64,000 nt of DNA from an uncultured Lachnospiraceae bacterium (GTDB lineage Bacteria > Bacillota > Clostridia > Lachnospirales > Lachnospiraceae): contig CANRFZ010000002.1 in NCBI GenBank assembly GCA_947630025.1, positions 124,001-188,000 of the forward strand, given 5' to 3'. The stretch's first letter is position 1; each line of letters begins with the position of its first letter. The position numbers and the translations under genes are program-made. The notes beneath the pieces were generated by a model. It was not told the origin of the DNA. It searched no databases and worked only from the letters and a program-made list of their open reading frames with translations. Below are positions 1-10,483 of the stretch, in pieces.

Positions 1-1487
<1,487 letters not shown>

Positions 1488-1548
1488 TCTCCCGATAGCA
1501 CAACGGCAGCACTGCGCCTGTGCATACGACCGGTCTGGGAATCCCGGC

Positions 1549-2565
1549 TCAGCGCCGTCTGTCGCGCACCACGTTCCACACGACTACGGCCAGACTGACC
1601 AGCAGGAGGAAATAGAAATTGATGCCCCGCGTCACATATAGCGAGGGCATCAGATACCCGTCGGTAAAAATATCGGCAAAGATACTGCGGTACATCAGTT
1701 CCGTAATTCCCTGCGCGCCCGGCAGCGGCAGCATATCCACCGCGATATAGACGGACGCCTGCAGCAGCATGACCGTCAGCGCGTCGGCGCCTTCCAGCGG
1801 AAATCCGCAGTAGACGATCCACGCCAGCACGAACACGCTGCACCGCTGCACCACGGTAAAAAGGCATACGTGCAGCACTTTGCGCTTGTGGTCTATGAGG
1901 AACCGCACCGCGTCCTGATAGCCGCCCACAAACCGCACGATCCGCTCCGTCCGCTGCGCGGAGGGTTTGAGGATTCTGATTTTGACGAGGCATTTTTCCA
2001 GAGTCAGCAGGATGCTCCTGATAATGCCCGGCAGTAACATCACCGCCAGAAGCGCCAGCACCAGTACCGTGTTCAGCGAAAGCCCCAGCAGATACAACGG
2101 ATAGTACCCCCGCAGATGCCTTTTCAGCGGGCCGTGCCAGAATAGCAGCATGGCGATGCCGATCACGACCAGAACGAACTTATAGAGAAGCGCCACCGTC
2201 ATCAGCACCACAGAGGACTGAGACAGTCCGTTGTGGTGCTTGCGCATATAGTATAGCTGCATCGGCTGCCCGCCGGTGGCGGAGGGCGTGATGCCGGAAT
2301 AAAAAAAGCCGATAAACGAGTAGGAGATGCACTGCAGCAGGCTGCTGGCGCCGTGCAGGTCGCGCAGCAGATACCAGATCATGATGCCTTCCGCGCTGAC
2401 AAAAAATAGCGCGGTCACCACCGCCGCAACGAACGCCGCCGGAGACAGTTTATCCAGAGACGCCAGGATCTGCTCCAGATCCTGTCCGTGGAAAACGGTA
2501 TAAAAAGACAATCCCATCACAAGAAGAAAAAACAATATTTGTCCGCGCAGCTTTTTGTCCGCCAT
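1549..2565 (-). CDS. Lysylphosphatidylglycerol synthase TM region / UPF0104 (YbhN-like) flippase-type membrane protein
   Basis: Multi-TM protein with GITPSATGGQPMQLYYM and LPLPGAQGITE motifs of the family; start taken at MADKK. Confidence 0.75.
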   Translation of the reverse strand: MADKKLRGQILFFLLVMGLSFYTVFHGQDLEQILASLDKLSPAAFVAAVVTALFFVSAEGIMIWYLLRDLHGASSLLQCISYSFIGFFYSGITPSATGGQPMQLYYMRKHHNGLSQSSVVLMTVALLYKFVLVVIGIAMLLFWHGPLKRHLRGYYPLYLLGLSLNTVLVLALLAVMLLPGIIRSILLTLEKCLVKIRILKPSAQRTERIVRFVGGYQDAVRFLIDHKRKVLHVCLFTVVQRCSVFVLAWIVYCGFPLEGADALTVMLLQASVYIAVDMLPLPGAQGITELMYRSIFADIFTDGYLMPSLYVTRGINFYFLLLVSLAVVVWNVVRDRRR

Positions 2566-2594
2566 ACCATTACCCCTTTTTCTACATAGATATT

Positions 2595-3125
2595 TTAGCC
2601 CGCCCATACCAACTGTGCAAGACTTCCTTCAAAGATAATTTTTTTATCAGGGTACAGATAGAAGTCCCTAGGCGTAACGAGAGAAAAATGCTTCGGCGCG
2701 ATCTCGATCTGATTGGCGCTTAACACTGCCGCTATGTAGGAGGAACAGGTATAGTGCCTGTCCTGATAAAAAGGCACGCCCGCCACCAGAAACGGCAGCC
2801 CCAGCAGCGCATAGTGGGAGCGGAACCGCCTCCTGTAGTCCTGCCGCAGACGCGCCTGAATATTCTCTTTCTGTTCGACGCTGCACTCCAATTCGCATAC
2901 CATGTAGTCCGCCGTGGGAAAGGCGCGCAGGATTTCCCGCCGGTCTTCTTTTTCAAATCCCGCAAAAAACGGAATGTGCGGATTCCGCCTGCCGTAACTG
3001 TACGCCTCCCGCATCTGCGCATCCATGCCAATCACCACATGGACATATTTCTGCTTCAGATAGCGGCGGATCAGACAGGCGAACAGGCCCGGCGTGTCCA
3101 CCATCGCCAGATAGATATGTGCCAT
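2595..3125 (-). CDS. Permuted NlpC/P60-like (YiiX/YaeF-type) putative cysteine peptidase/amidase
   Basis: Small protein with early His (KYVHVVIG) and late Cys (YTCSSYIAAVL), the order seen in permuted papain-like folds; SD AAAGGG before ATG at 3125. Confidence 0.5.
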   Translation of the reverse strand: MAHIYLAMVDTPGLFACLIRRYLKQKYVHVVIGMDAQMREAYSYGRRNPHIPFFAGFEKEDRREILRAFPTADYMVCELECSVEQKENIQARLRQDYRRRFRSHYALLGLPFLVAGVPFYQDRHYTCSSYIAAVLSANQIEIAPKHFSLVTPRDFYLYPDKKIIFEGSLAQLVWAG

Positions 3126-3140
3126 CGCTAACACCCTTTC

Positions 3141-4187
3141 CTACTGAAACTGATAAATCCTGCGCGCCGCGCGGTAGCCGCCGCGGGTGAGCATACCGCC
3201 CAGTCTGCCGGGCAGATAAGTCAGCCCGCTTAGGGTGGTGTACTTCAGACGGTAATAGAGCCTGCTGTCCTCCTCGCGGATGTTGTCCCAGAGACGTTTC
3301 CGCTTATCGTACGCCTCGTCCGAATCGATGAGCAGCAGATGAACGGACGAAATCGCCATCATGATGGAGATATTGCGGCGCATATATTCCGCCAGCTTGG
3401 GATAGCGCATCTGCACCTCGTCCAGATCGACGCATTTCCGCACGATCTCCGTCACCCTGATCTGCTGGTCGATACGGCTCATCATCACCTTTTCGTTGAC
3501 GGACTGGTCGGCCCGCCCGATATAGTAATGGTACAGGTCGATATCCATATAGTAGATGCTATGCACATAGGGCAGCGGCTTGTAGGCAAAAATATTGTCC
3601 ACATAGAACGTGTGCTCCGGCAGCACCACATCCGCCCGTCGCAGGAGCACCGTCCGAAAGAGCAGCGCGTGCATAATCAGATATTGCGACGCATGAAATC
3701 TGCCGATATCGTTCCAGCCGCACAGTTCCTCCGCCGGAAAGACATTACGATAGCGCACCGTATGGCGGGTGCCTTCGTCCAGATGGTCGTACAGATAGTT
3801 GCAGACAAACAGATCCGGCAGATCCGCCTCCGTCTCCCTGCCCGCCTTGTGCGGCCCGCACATCTTTTTGATGCGGTGCAGCAGCCGCATATACGCCTGC
3901 CTGTCCAGCCAGTCGTCCGAATCCACGACCTTGTAGTAGATGCCCCGCGCCAGCGTCAGCCCTCTGTTGACCGCCGCGCCGTGTCCGCCGTTCTCCTGAT
4001 GCACCGCCTGCACGATGCCGGGGTAGGAGCGCTCATACTCATCGGCGATCCAGCCCGTCCCGTCCGTGGAACCGTCGTCCACGATAATAATCTCCACATC
4101 CTCGCCTCCCGCCAGAAGCGAGTCGATGCAGCGCTCCATATAATCTTCCGAATTGTAACAGGGTACCGCAAAAGTAATGTATTTCAT
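3141..4187 (-). CDS. Glycosyltransferase family 2
   Basis: N-terminus ITFAVPCYNSEDYMERCIDSLLAGGEDVEIIIVDDGSTDGT, then DSDDW; SD AAAGGAG upstream. Confidence 0.9.
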   Translation of the reverse strand: MKYITFAVPCYNSEDYMERCIDSLLAGGEDVEIIIVDDGSTDGTGWIADEYERSYPGIVQAVHQENGGHGAAVNRGLTLARGIYYKVVDSDDWLDRQAYMRLLHRIKKMCGPHKAGRETEADLPDLFVCNYLYDHLDEGTRHTVRYRNVFPAEELCGWNDIGRFHASQYLIMHALLFRTVLLRRADVVLPEHTFYVDNIFAYKPLPYVHSIYYMDIDLYHYYIGRADQSVNEKVMMSRIDQQIRVTEIVRKCVDLDEVQMRYPKLAEYMRRNISIMMAISSVHLLLIDSDEAYDKRKRLWDNIREEDSRLYYRLKYTTLSGLTYLPGRLGGMLTRGGYRAARRIYQFQ

Positions 4188-4217
4188 AAGATTCTCCTTT
4201 TATATCATATCTCTGAT

Positions 4218-4300
4218 GCCAGTAGCGTAAATCATACCGGGAGAATCCCACAGGGATTCTCTGGAAGTAGGCTGCCGAGCCTGCTTCTTTTATATCATAT
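4218..4300. repeat. Dispersed two-hairpin intergenic element, copy A
   Basis: GCCAGTAGCGTAAATCA..GGGAGAATCCCACAGGGATTCTC..AGGCTGCCGAGCCT..TATATCATA; similar to 34808-34891. Confidence 0.8.
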
Positions 4301-4350
4301 AAAACCCGCAAATTTCCTTCAGTATTGTTTAATTTTGTCTTAAAATGCGC

Positions 4351-6375
4351 CTACCACCGCACGATCCGGTAGTAAGTCTTTGCGGTCAGATTGTAGATCA
4401 GCACATACATCACCGCAAAAACCAGATAGCAGACGACCATGCAGCACAGGTACAGACCGGTATCCATCATGTTCAGCATCCTCAGAAGCTGCGAGACAAT
4501 CGGAAACGCCACCGTCGTATGCACGCCGGCCATGAGCAGCGGCAGGAAAAAGACCGTAAGCACCTGCGAATGGATGGCGCTCTTTACCTCCGCCTGCGTC
4601 ATGCCTACCTTCTGCATGATCACGAACCGCTCCCGATCCTCGTAGCCCTCGGAAATCTGCTTATAATAAATGATCAGCACGGTAGCCATGATAAACAAAA
4701 GGCCCAGAAACATCCCTAAGAAAAACAACCCGCCGTATAGCGACATAAACGACGCCCGCTGGCCCATCCGCATCTCCGCAAACCCCTGAAACGTTCCCGC
4801 GATGCCGTCCTTAATGCGGTTGGCAGCCTCGATTCTGTCCGCCTCGCTGCCCGACAGATCCAGCCCGAAGAAATGCGTGATCTCCACATTTTCCGCGCCC
4901 CACGCCTGCACCGTCGCCTGTATGATCTGCTCCCATTCCTCGTCGCGCACAATGACGAAATAGGTCGTGCTGATGTTGGATGCCAGATGGCCGTTTCCAA
5001 AAACGGAGCGCCGTTCTTCACGAACCGTATAGTTCCTGCCGCAGGCATGGACTGTCTGTTCTCCGTATCTGCCGCGGTTTACGCACACCAGCGCTTCATG
5101 GCTGCCCAGTTCTGTCGCGTCTTCCGGCGCAATCCGGTTGTAATCGGACAACGGCACAAAAGACAACTCCACAACATTGGCCAGATTTCCCATATATCCC
5201 GCAGATCCGTCATATACCAAATCTTCAATAGCATTTTCGTCCGTCAGGAAAGTGTCGCCGCACAGTATGGCTTCCACCAGCATATATCTGTACTCCATGC
5301 TGCCCGTCACCGTCATGCCGATTTCCCGACAGATGTCCTCCGCCTGCCTGTAAGCCGCCGCGTTAGTGTCGTCCTGCGGCGTCCGGTCCGTTCCGTAGAA
5401 ATCGATGTCGCAGGGGAACCGGTTATGAATGATCCCCTCCACGCCCACCATAAGCGACGTCGTGGTGGAGACCATCACCAGCACCATGGTGGACAGGATG
5501 CAGATATTGGCCAACCCTATGGCGTTCTGCTTCATCCGGTAGATCATGCCCGACACGCTGATAAAATGTCTGGCGCGGTAATAGTAGCGCTTGTTCCGGC
5601 GCAGCAGCTTCAGCACCGTGATACTTCCCGCCGTAAACAGCAGATAAGTGCCCAGAATCACCATCACCACCGCTGCAAAGAACAATACCAGCGCCGACAG
5701 CGGATTGGTCGTCGTAAGCGCGACATAGTACGCCCATCCGACCATCGCCGCGCCCAGCAGCGCCAGAAACCACTTGGCCTTGGGCTCTTTTTCGCCCACG
5801 CTGCCGCCCCGCAGCAGTTCGATCGGCTTGGAGATCCCCAGCGCCAGCACGTTTTTGACAAAAAGGAGCAGCAAAACAATGCCCGGCAGACAGAAGGCGG
5901 CCGCCACCGCTTTCGGCGAGACAAAAAATCCCAGCGTGATCTCCTCCGTTCCGATGATCTTTGCGCCCAGCAGATACATCGCCTTGTCCAGGGCCATGCC
6001 GCACACCAGACCGCAGACGCAGCAGACCGCCAGCACGATCAGCGTCTCGCCGAACAGTACGACGGCCAGATGCTTCTTTCCCATGCCGAGGATATTATAC
6101 AGGCCAAATTCTTTTTTGCGCTGCCGCATCAGAAAGTTATTCGTATAAAACAGAAAAATCAGTGCAAAGAGCTCGATAACATGACTTCCCAGCTCCAGAA
6201 TATAGGCGATATAGCCGCCGCCGTACATCTTGCTCATCGCCGGATTTAACGACAACGATTTCATCATATAGTACACCATGATCGTCACCATGCAGGTGAC
6301 CATATAGGGCAGATACAGCCTTTTGTTTTTCTTGATATTATCGACTGCCAGCCGCAGATAAAATCCTATTCTCAT
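4351..6375 (-). CDS. ABC transporter permease, FtsX/BceB type
   Basis: 674 aa, multiple TM, large extracellular region, next to a BceA-like ATPase and a two-component system. Confidence 0.85.
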   Translation of the reverse strand: MRIGFYLRLAVDNIKKNKRLYLPYMVTCMVTIMVYYMMKSLSLNPAMSKMYGGGYIAYILELGSHVIELFALIFLFYTNNFLMRQRKKEFGLYNILGMGKKHLAVVLFGETLIVLAVCCVCGLVCGMALDKAMYLLGAKIIGTEEITLGFFVSPKAVAAAFCLPGIVLLLLFVKNVLALGISKPIELLRGGSVGEKEPKAKWFLALLGAAMVGWAYYVALTTTNPLSALVLFFAAVVMVILGTYLLFTAGSITVLKLLRRNKRYYYRARHFISVSGMIYRMKQNAIGLANICILSTMVLVMVSTTTSLMVGVEGIIHNRFPCDIDFYGTDRTPQDDTNAAAYRQAEDICREIGMTVTGSMEYRYMLVEAILCGDTFLTDENAIEDLVYDGSAGYMGNLANVVELSFVPLSDYNRIAPEDATELGSHEALVCVNRGRYGEQTVHACGRNYTVREERRSVFGNGHLASNISTTYFVIVRDEEWEQIIQATVQAWGAENVEITHFFGLDLSGSEADRIEAANRIKDGIAGTFQGFAEMRMGQRASFMSLYGGLFFLGMFLGLLFIMATVLIIYYKQISEGYEDRERFVIMQKVGMTQAEVKSAIHSQVLTVFFLPLLMAGVHTTVAFPIVSQLLRMLNMMDTGLYLCCMVVCYLVFAVMYVLIYNLTAKTYYRIVRW

Positions 6376-6387
6376 AGCGCAGCCCTC

Positions 6388-7155
6388 CTAATTCGTCCGG
6401 TCTTCGCGGAGCGCCAGAAGCGTCAGCGTATCGGAAATCTTCTGATACATCTGCTCCTTGGTATCGTTGCCCCGGTAGATCTGATGGAACACCTCGCCGT
6501 CCTTGATGAACAGTACGCGGCCCGCATGACTGGCCGCATTGACCGAATGAGTCACCATTACGATCGTCTGCCCGCCCCTGTTGATCTCGCCGAACACCCG
6601 CAGCAGACTGTCCGCGGAACGGGAATCCAGCGCCCCGGTGGGCTCGTCTGCCAATACCAGTCTGGGCTCTGTAATCAACGCTCTGGCCACCGCCGCCCGC
6701 TGCTTCTGCCCGCCGGACACCTCGTAGGGATATTTGCCCAGCAGCTCCTCGATCCCCAGCTTAGGAGCGATCTTTGCCAGCCGCTCGTTCATCTCCTTAA
6801 CGCTTCTGCCCGCCAGCACCAGCGGCAGGAAAATATTGTCCTGCAGCGTAAACGTGTCCAAAAGGTTAAAATCCTGAAAGACAAACCCCAGATTGTCCCG
6901 GCGGAAAGCCGCCATCTCGCTGTCCTTTACGGTGCTCAGATCCCTGCCGTCCAGTATGACGCTGCCCTCTGTCGGTTTGTCCAGCGCCGCCAAGATGTTG
7001 AGCAGCGTCGTTTTGCCCGAGCCGGACTCTCCCATAACCGCCACATATTCGCCCTGCTCCACCGAGAACGAGACGCTGGACAGCGCCTTGACCTGATTGC
7101 CGCCAAAGCGTGTGGTGTATATTTTTTTCAGACAGGATACTTCCAAAATTGCCAT
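6388..7155 (-). CDS. ABC transporter ATP-binding protein, BceA/MacB type
   Basis: Walker A GESGSGKTT, signature VSGGQKQRAAVARAL, Walker B LVLADEPTGALDS. Confidence 0.95.
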   Translation of the reverse strand: MAILEVSCLKKIYTTRFGGNQVKALSSVSFSVEQGEYVAVMGESGSGKTTLLNILAALDKPTEGSVILDGRDLSTVKDSEMAAFRRDNLGFVFQDFNLLDTFTLQDNIFLPLVLAGRSVKEMNERLAKIAPKLGIEELLGKYPYEVSGGQKQRAAVARALITEPRLVLADEPTGALDSRSADSLLRVFGEINRGGQTIVMVTHSVNAASHAGRVLFIKDGEVFHQIYRGNDTKEQMYQKISDTLTLLALREDRTN

Positions 7156-7195
7156 CGTTGTGACCTCCTAATCAGATTTGCCTTTATCATACAAA

Positions 7196-7239
7196 AAGAC
7201 CGGGCCGCGCGACATCGAATCGTGTGACAGTCCGGTCTT
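7196..7239 (-). terminator. Hairpin terminator downstream of bceRS-like genes
   Basis: AAGACCGG...CCGGTCTT 8-bp stem followed by TTTG on the minus strand. Confidence 0.5.
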
Positions 7240-7245
7240 GTCATG

Positions 7246-7259
7246 TGACATTTCTGTAA
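7246..7259 (-). promoter_or_regulatory. Candidate BceR-type operator upstream of the ABC transporter
   Basis: TGACA-TTTC-TGTAA, matching the recalled BceR-like TNACA-N4-TGTAA motif, in the bceS-bceA intergenic region. Confidence 0.5.
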
Positions 7260-7274
7260 GGTTTCCGCCCGACG

Positions 7275-8285
7275 CTAGTCCATGGCGACAGGCTCCCGGC
7301 GCAGATCCAGCGAGAAGCTGCTGCCCTCTCCCACCGTAGAGGACGCCCGGATGGTGATTCCCAGCTTGTCCGCCGTCCGCCGGCACAGATACAGGCCCAG
7401 CCCCGTGGCTTTCTTGTCCGCCCGGCCATGGTAGCCCGTAAAACCTTTGTCAAAAATGCGGGGAAGATCCTCCGGCGCAATCCCCATGCCCGTATCCGAC
7501 ACGGTCAACACCTGATCCTCCGATACGGCGATCGTCACCGTTCCGCCGCTCTGCGTGTATTTGACGGCGTTGGACAATAACTGCTCTATGATAAAAAGAA
7601 GCCATTTCTCGTCGGTCAGGACACTCACCTGCACCGGTTCATAGACCAGATGTATTCTCGTCTTGACGAACAACGGCGCATACTTGCGCACCGCCTGTCT
7701 GATGATCCCGTCCAGATCATATTCCTGAAATACAAAATCCGTCTGGTCACTGTCCAGTCTGATGTAGGACAACACCATCTCCACATACTGCTCGATACGA
7801 AACAACTCCGCCAGCAGCTCCCTGTTCTCCTGCGTGTCGTCGCTCTGCAGCGTCATGCGCATCGCCGCGATGGGCGTCTTGATCTGGTGCACCCAAGTGG
7901 AATAATAGTCCAGACTGTCCTGCCGCTGCCTGTTGTAATCCGTCTTTTCCGCCTGATAGATCTCGCCCAGCGCCCGTATCATCTGCCGGTAGTCCTCCTC
8001 CGCCAGCGTCCGCGCGGCGGGAAGCTCCTCATAGGTGATTCCGATATTGCAGAGCCGCTGCTGCCGCTCCCGGTGCGCCGCACAGAACCGCACATATTCG
8101 ATCCCCAGCACAATAAGCCCCACGAACGCGCACAACCCCAGCGCATAGCAGACCGCCTCCCGCTCCACGTTGTAGAGGAACAGGATGCTCCCGTCGATGG
8201 CCGCGAACAGGCCAAACGCCGCTATGACGCCCGCCTGCTGCCGGATAAACCGCAGCAGCAGAAACTCCCGCTTTTCCTTTTTCAT
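7275..8285 (-). CDS. Sensor histidine kinase, BceS type
   Basis: Two TM segments, H-box YYSTWVHQIKTPIAAMR, ATPase motifs DTGMGIAPEDLPRIFDKGFTGYHGR. Confidence 0.9.
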   Translation of the reverse strand: MKKEKREFLLLRFIRQQAGVIAAFGLFAAIDGSILFLYNVEREAVCYALGLCAFVGLIVLGIEYVRFCAAHRERQQRLCNIGITYEELPAARTLAEEDYRQMIRALGEIYQAEKTDYNRQRQDSLDYYSTWVHQIKTPIAAMRMTLQSDDTQENRELLAELFRIEQYVEMVLSYIRLDSDQTDFVFQEYDLDGIIRQAVRKYAPLFVKTRIHLVYEPVQVSVLTDEKWLLFIIEQLLSNAVKYTQSGGTVTIAVSEDQVLTVSDTGMGIAPEDLPRIFDKGFTGYHGRADKKATGLGLYLCRRTADKLGITIRASSTVGEGSSFSLDLRREPVAMD

Positions 8286-8953
8286 ATCATGTAGCCGCTC
8301 CCCACCTTCGTTGTGATAAAATCAGGCAGCCCTTGACTATCCAGCTTCCTGCGCAGACGGGTAATGTTGACCGTCAGCGTGTTCTCCTCCACATAAGAGT
8401 CCGTCTGCCAGAGCTTCGTCATCAGCGTATCTCTGCTGACGATCCGCCCCTTATTCTCCATCAGCGTCTGCAGGATGCGGAACTCATTCTTGGTCAGCTC
8501 GATCTGCCGTCCGTTATAATAGAGAGAAGCGTCGTTCAGATTCAGGACGGCCCCTCTGTGTTCCAGCACCGGGATTTTGCTCCCGCCCATGTCATAAGTG
8601 CGCCGCAGCACCGCCTGAATCTTGGCGATCATCACATCCGCGTCTACCGGCTTGGGGATAAAATCATCGCCGCCCATGTTCATCGCCATCACGATGTTCA
8701 TATTGTCCGACGCGGACGAGATAAAAATGACAGGAACGTCAGAAATCTTGCGTATCTCGCTGCACCAGTGGTAGCCGTTGTAAAAAGGCAGCATGATGTC
8801 CACCAGTACCATATGCGGATCGTATTCCACAAATGCGGGGATCACATTCCGAAAATCCTGTACCAGCCTCACCTCGTTGCCCCATGTCTCGATCTGCTTC
8901 TTCATGGCCGCCGCCAAAGAAACGTCATCCTCTATCATCAGGATCTTATACAT
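8282..8953 (-). CDS. OmpR/BceR-type response regulator
   Basis: MYKILMIEDDVSLAAAM receiver domain and winged-helix C-terminus (ELTKNEFRILQTLMENKGRIVSRDTLM). Confidence 0.92.
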   Translation of the reverse strand: MYKILMIEDDVSLAAAMKKQIETWGNEVRLVQDFRNVIPAFVEYDPHMVLVDIMLPFYNGYHWCSEIRKISDVPVIFISSASDNMNIVMAMNMGGDDFIPKPVDADVMIAKIQAVLRRTYDMGGSKIPVLEHRGAVLNLNDASLYYNGRQIELTKNEFRILQTLMENKGRIVSRDTLMTKLWQTDSYVEENTLTVNITRLRRKLDSQGLPDFITTKVGSGYMI

Positions 8954-8964
8954 ACGCGCTCCTC

Positions 8965-9216
8965 TTAGCCCTGCAGCCCTCTGGACTGTCTCTCCATGTC
9001 CTCCACGACAATATCGTAGATCTCTCCCAGCGACGCGCAGTACTCCAGCACCTTCCACGGCTCGTTAGTGTGGAAGTGAATCTTGATCAGCTCGTCGTCG
9101 CCCACCGCCAGCAGGCAGTCGCCCTTGAAATGCTCGGTGAAGTATTCGCTGACTGCGTCTTCATCCAGATCCTCTCCTTCGATCAATAACTGTGTGTCGT
9201 AACGAAATTCCAACAT
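8965..9216 (-). CDS. Short stand-alone protein resembling a segment of DAK/FakA-type kinases
   Basis: MLEFRYDTQLLIEGEDLDEDAVSEYFTEHFKGDCLLAVGDDELIKIHFHTNEPWKVLEYCASLGEIYDIVVEDMERQ resembles the HVHTNNPGKVLEYALKFGEL region of FakA; no DhaL kinase domain. Confidence 0.6.
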   Translation of the reverse strand: MLEFRYDTQLLIEGEDLDEDAVSEYFTEHFKGDCLLAVGDDELIKIHFHTNEPWKVLEYCASLGEIYDIVVEDMERQSRGLQG

Positions 9217-9246
9217 ATGCGGTTCCTCCGGTTCTTTTATCATAAA

Positions 9247-9277
9247 GGCCCATGAGACGTCTTGCATCCCATGGGCC
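9247..9277 (-). terminator. Hairpin downstream of sugar ABC permease
   Basis: GGCCCATG...CATGGGCC inverted repeat; weak T-run (TTTATGAT) on the minus strand. Confidence 0.45.
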
Positions 9278-9314
9278 ATTATACCATAAAATGTTTTTTG
9301 CGAAAACGTTCCGC

Positions 9315-10481
9315 CTATTTCTTTCTCTTGGAAAGCAGGTCAGCCGTAACCGCCAGCAGAAGCACCGCACCCTTTACGACCTTCTGGATATCGGTAGACC
9401 ATCCGTAGATCGACATACCGTTGTTCAGAACGCCCATGATAAACGCGCCTACTACCGCGCCCAGCACCGTACCGGCGCCACCGGCTACCGCCGTACCGCC
9501 TATGTAACAGGAAGCGATGGCGTCCATCTCGAAACCGTCGCCTGCCTTCGGCGTTGCCGACGCATTTCTCGCCGCCAGCACGATACCTGCCACCGCCGCC
9601 AGCAGTCCGGAGTTGGTATATACCCAGAAAAATACTTTGTTGGTATTGATACCGGAGAGGTTGGCCGCCTTACGGTTGCCGCCCAGCGCATAGATCTGGC
9701 GGCCCGCTACCGTGCTGCTCGTAATAAACTGATAGATGCCGACAATCACTGCCAGAATAACCAGCACGAACGGAATGCCCGCGTTACGCCCCAATTTATA
9801 AAATACAAAGAATACGACAAATATGATGACGCAGTCCTTTAACGCCAGCTGCCAGAACGGATTCTGTGCAAATCCGTATTTTTTCTTGGTGGCAACGCTC
9901 TTTACCTCGGCGACAATCACGAGCACCGAGACCACCGCCGCCACGCCGATAGAAATCAGATCGAGCTGGCCGTCGCCAAACGGAACTTTCACCGTCGGCA
10001 GGAAGCCGGAACCGATAAAGGTAAAGCTGCCGTCAAAGGGGCCTTTCGTCTGCGCCTGCAGCACGGTATAGGTCAGACCTCTCCACATCAGCCACGTCGC
10101 CAGTGTGGTAATAAAGGGCGGCACGCCCAGATACGCCACAAAGAAACCTACGAATACGCCGGATGCGATACCTACCAGCAGGGCGAGCAGAATCGCCACC
10201 CACATATTCATATGATGGTCTACCATGGCGATACCGCAAACGGCGCCGGTCAGCGCTACCAGAGAGCCTACGCCCAGATCGACGTTACCGGTCAGGCAGC
10301 ATAGCAGCATACCGGTCGCCAGAATAACGACATAACCGTTCTGCATCACAAGGTTATTGATATTGGCCGGCGACAAGGTGGCGCCTTTCGTCAGGGCCGC
10401 AAAAATCAGATAAATCACAATCAGCATAAAGATCATGCCGTATTGTTTGATGTCAACATTGACCACTCTTTTTTTGTCCAT
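9315..10481 (-). CDS. Sugar ABC transporter permease (XylH/MmsB type)
   Basis: Multi-TM BPD_transp_2 family (NIDLGVGSLVALTGAV-like segment, YALGGNRKAANLSGIN). Confidence 0.88.
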   Translation of the reverse strand: MDKKRVVNVDIKQYGMIFMLIVIYLIFAALTKGATLSPANINNLVMQNGYVVILATGMLLCCLTGNVDLGVGSLVALTGAVCGIAMVDHHMNMWVAILLALLVGIASGVFVGFFVAYLGVPPFITTLATWLMWRGLTYTVLQAQTKGPFDGSFTFIGSGFLPTVKVPFGDGQLDLISIGVAAVVSVLVIVAEVKSVATKKKYGFAQNPFWQLALKDCVIIFVVFFVFYKLGRNAGIPFVLVILAVIVGIYQFITSSTVAGRQIYALGGNRKAANLSGINTNKVFFWVYTNSGLLAAVAGIVLAARNASATPKAGDGFEMDAIASCYIGGTAVAGGAGTVLGAVVGAFIMGVLNNGMSIYGWSTDIQKVVKGAVLLLAVTADLLSKRKK

Positions 10482-10483
10482 TT

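Noticed and set aside
3339-4343. 334-aa plus-strand ORF opposite the GT2 gene
   Set aside because: Antisense to a confident CDS; His/Arg-rich composition typical of shadow ORFs in GC-rich DNA.
4873-6249. 458-aa plus-strand ORF opposite the BceB-like permease
   Set aside because: Shadow ORF with low-complexity His/Gln/Arg composition and no recognisable domain.
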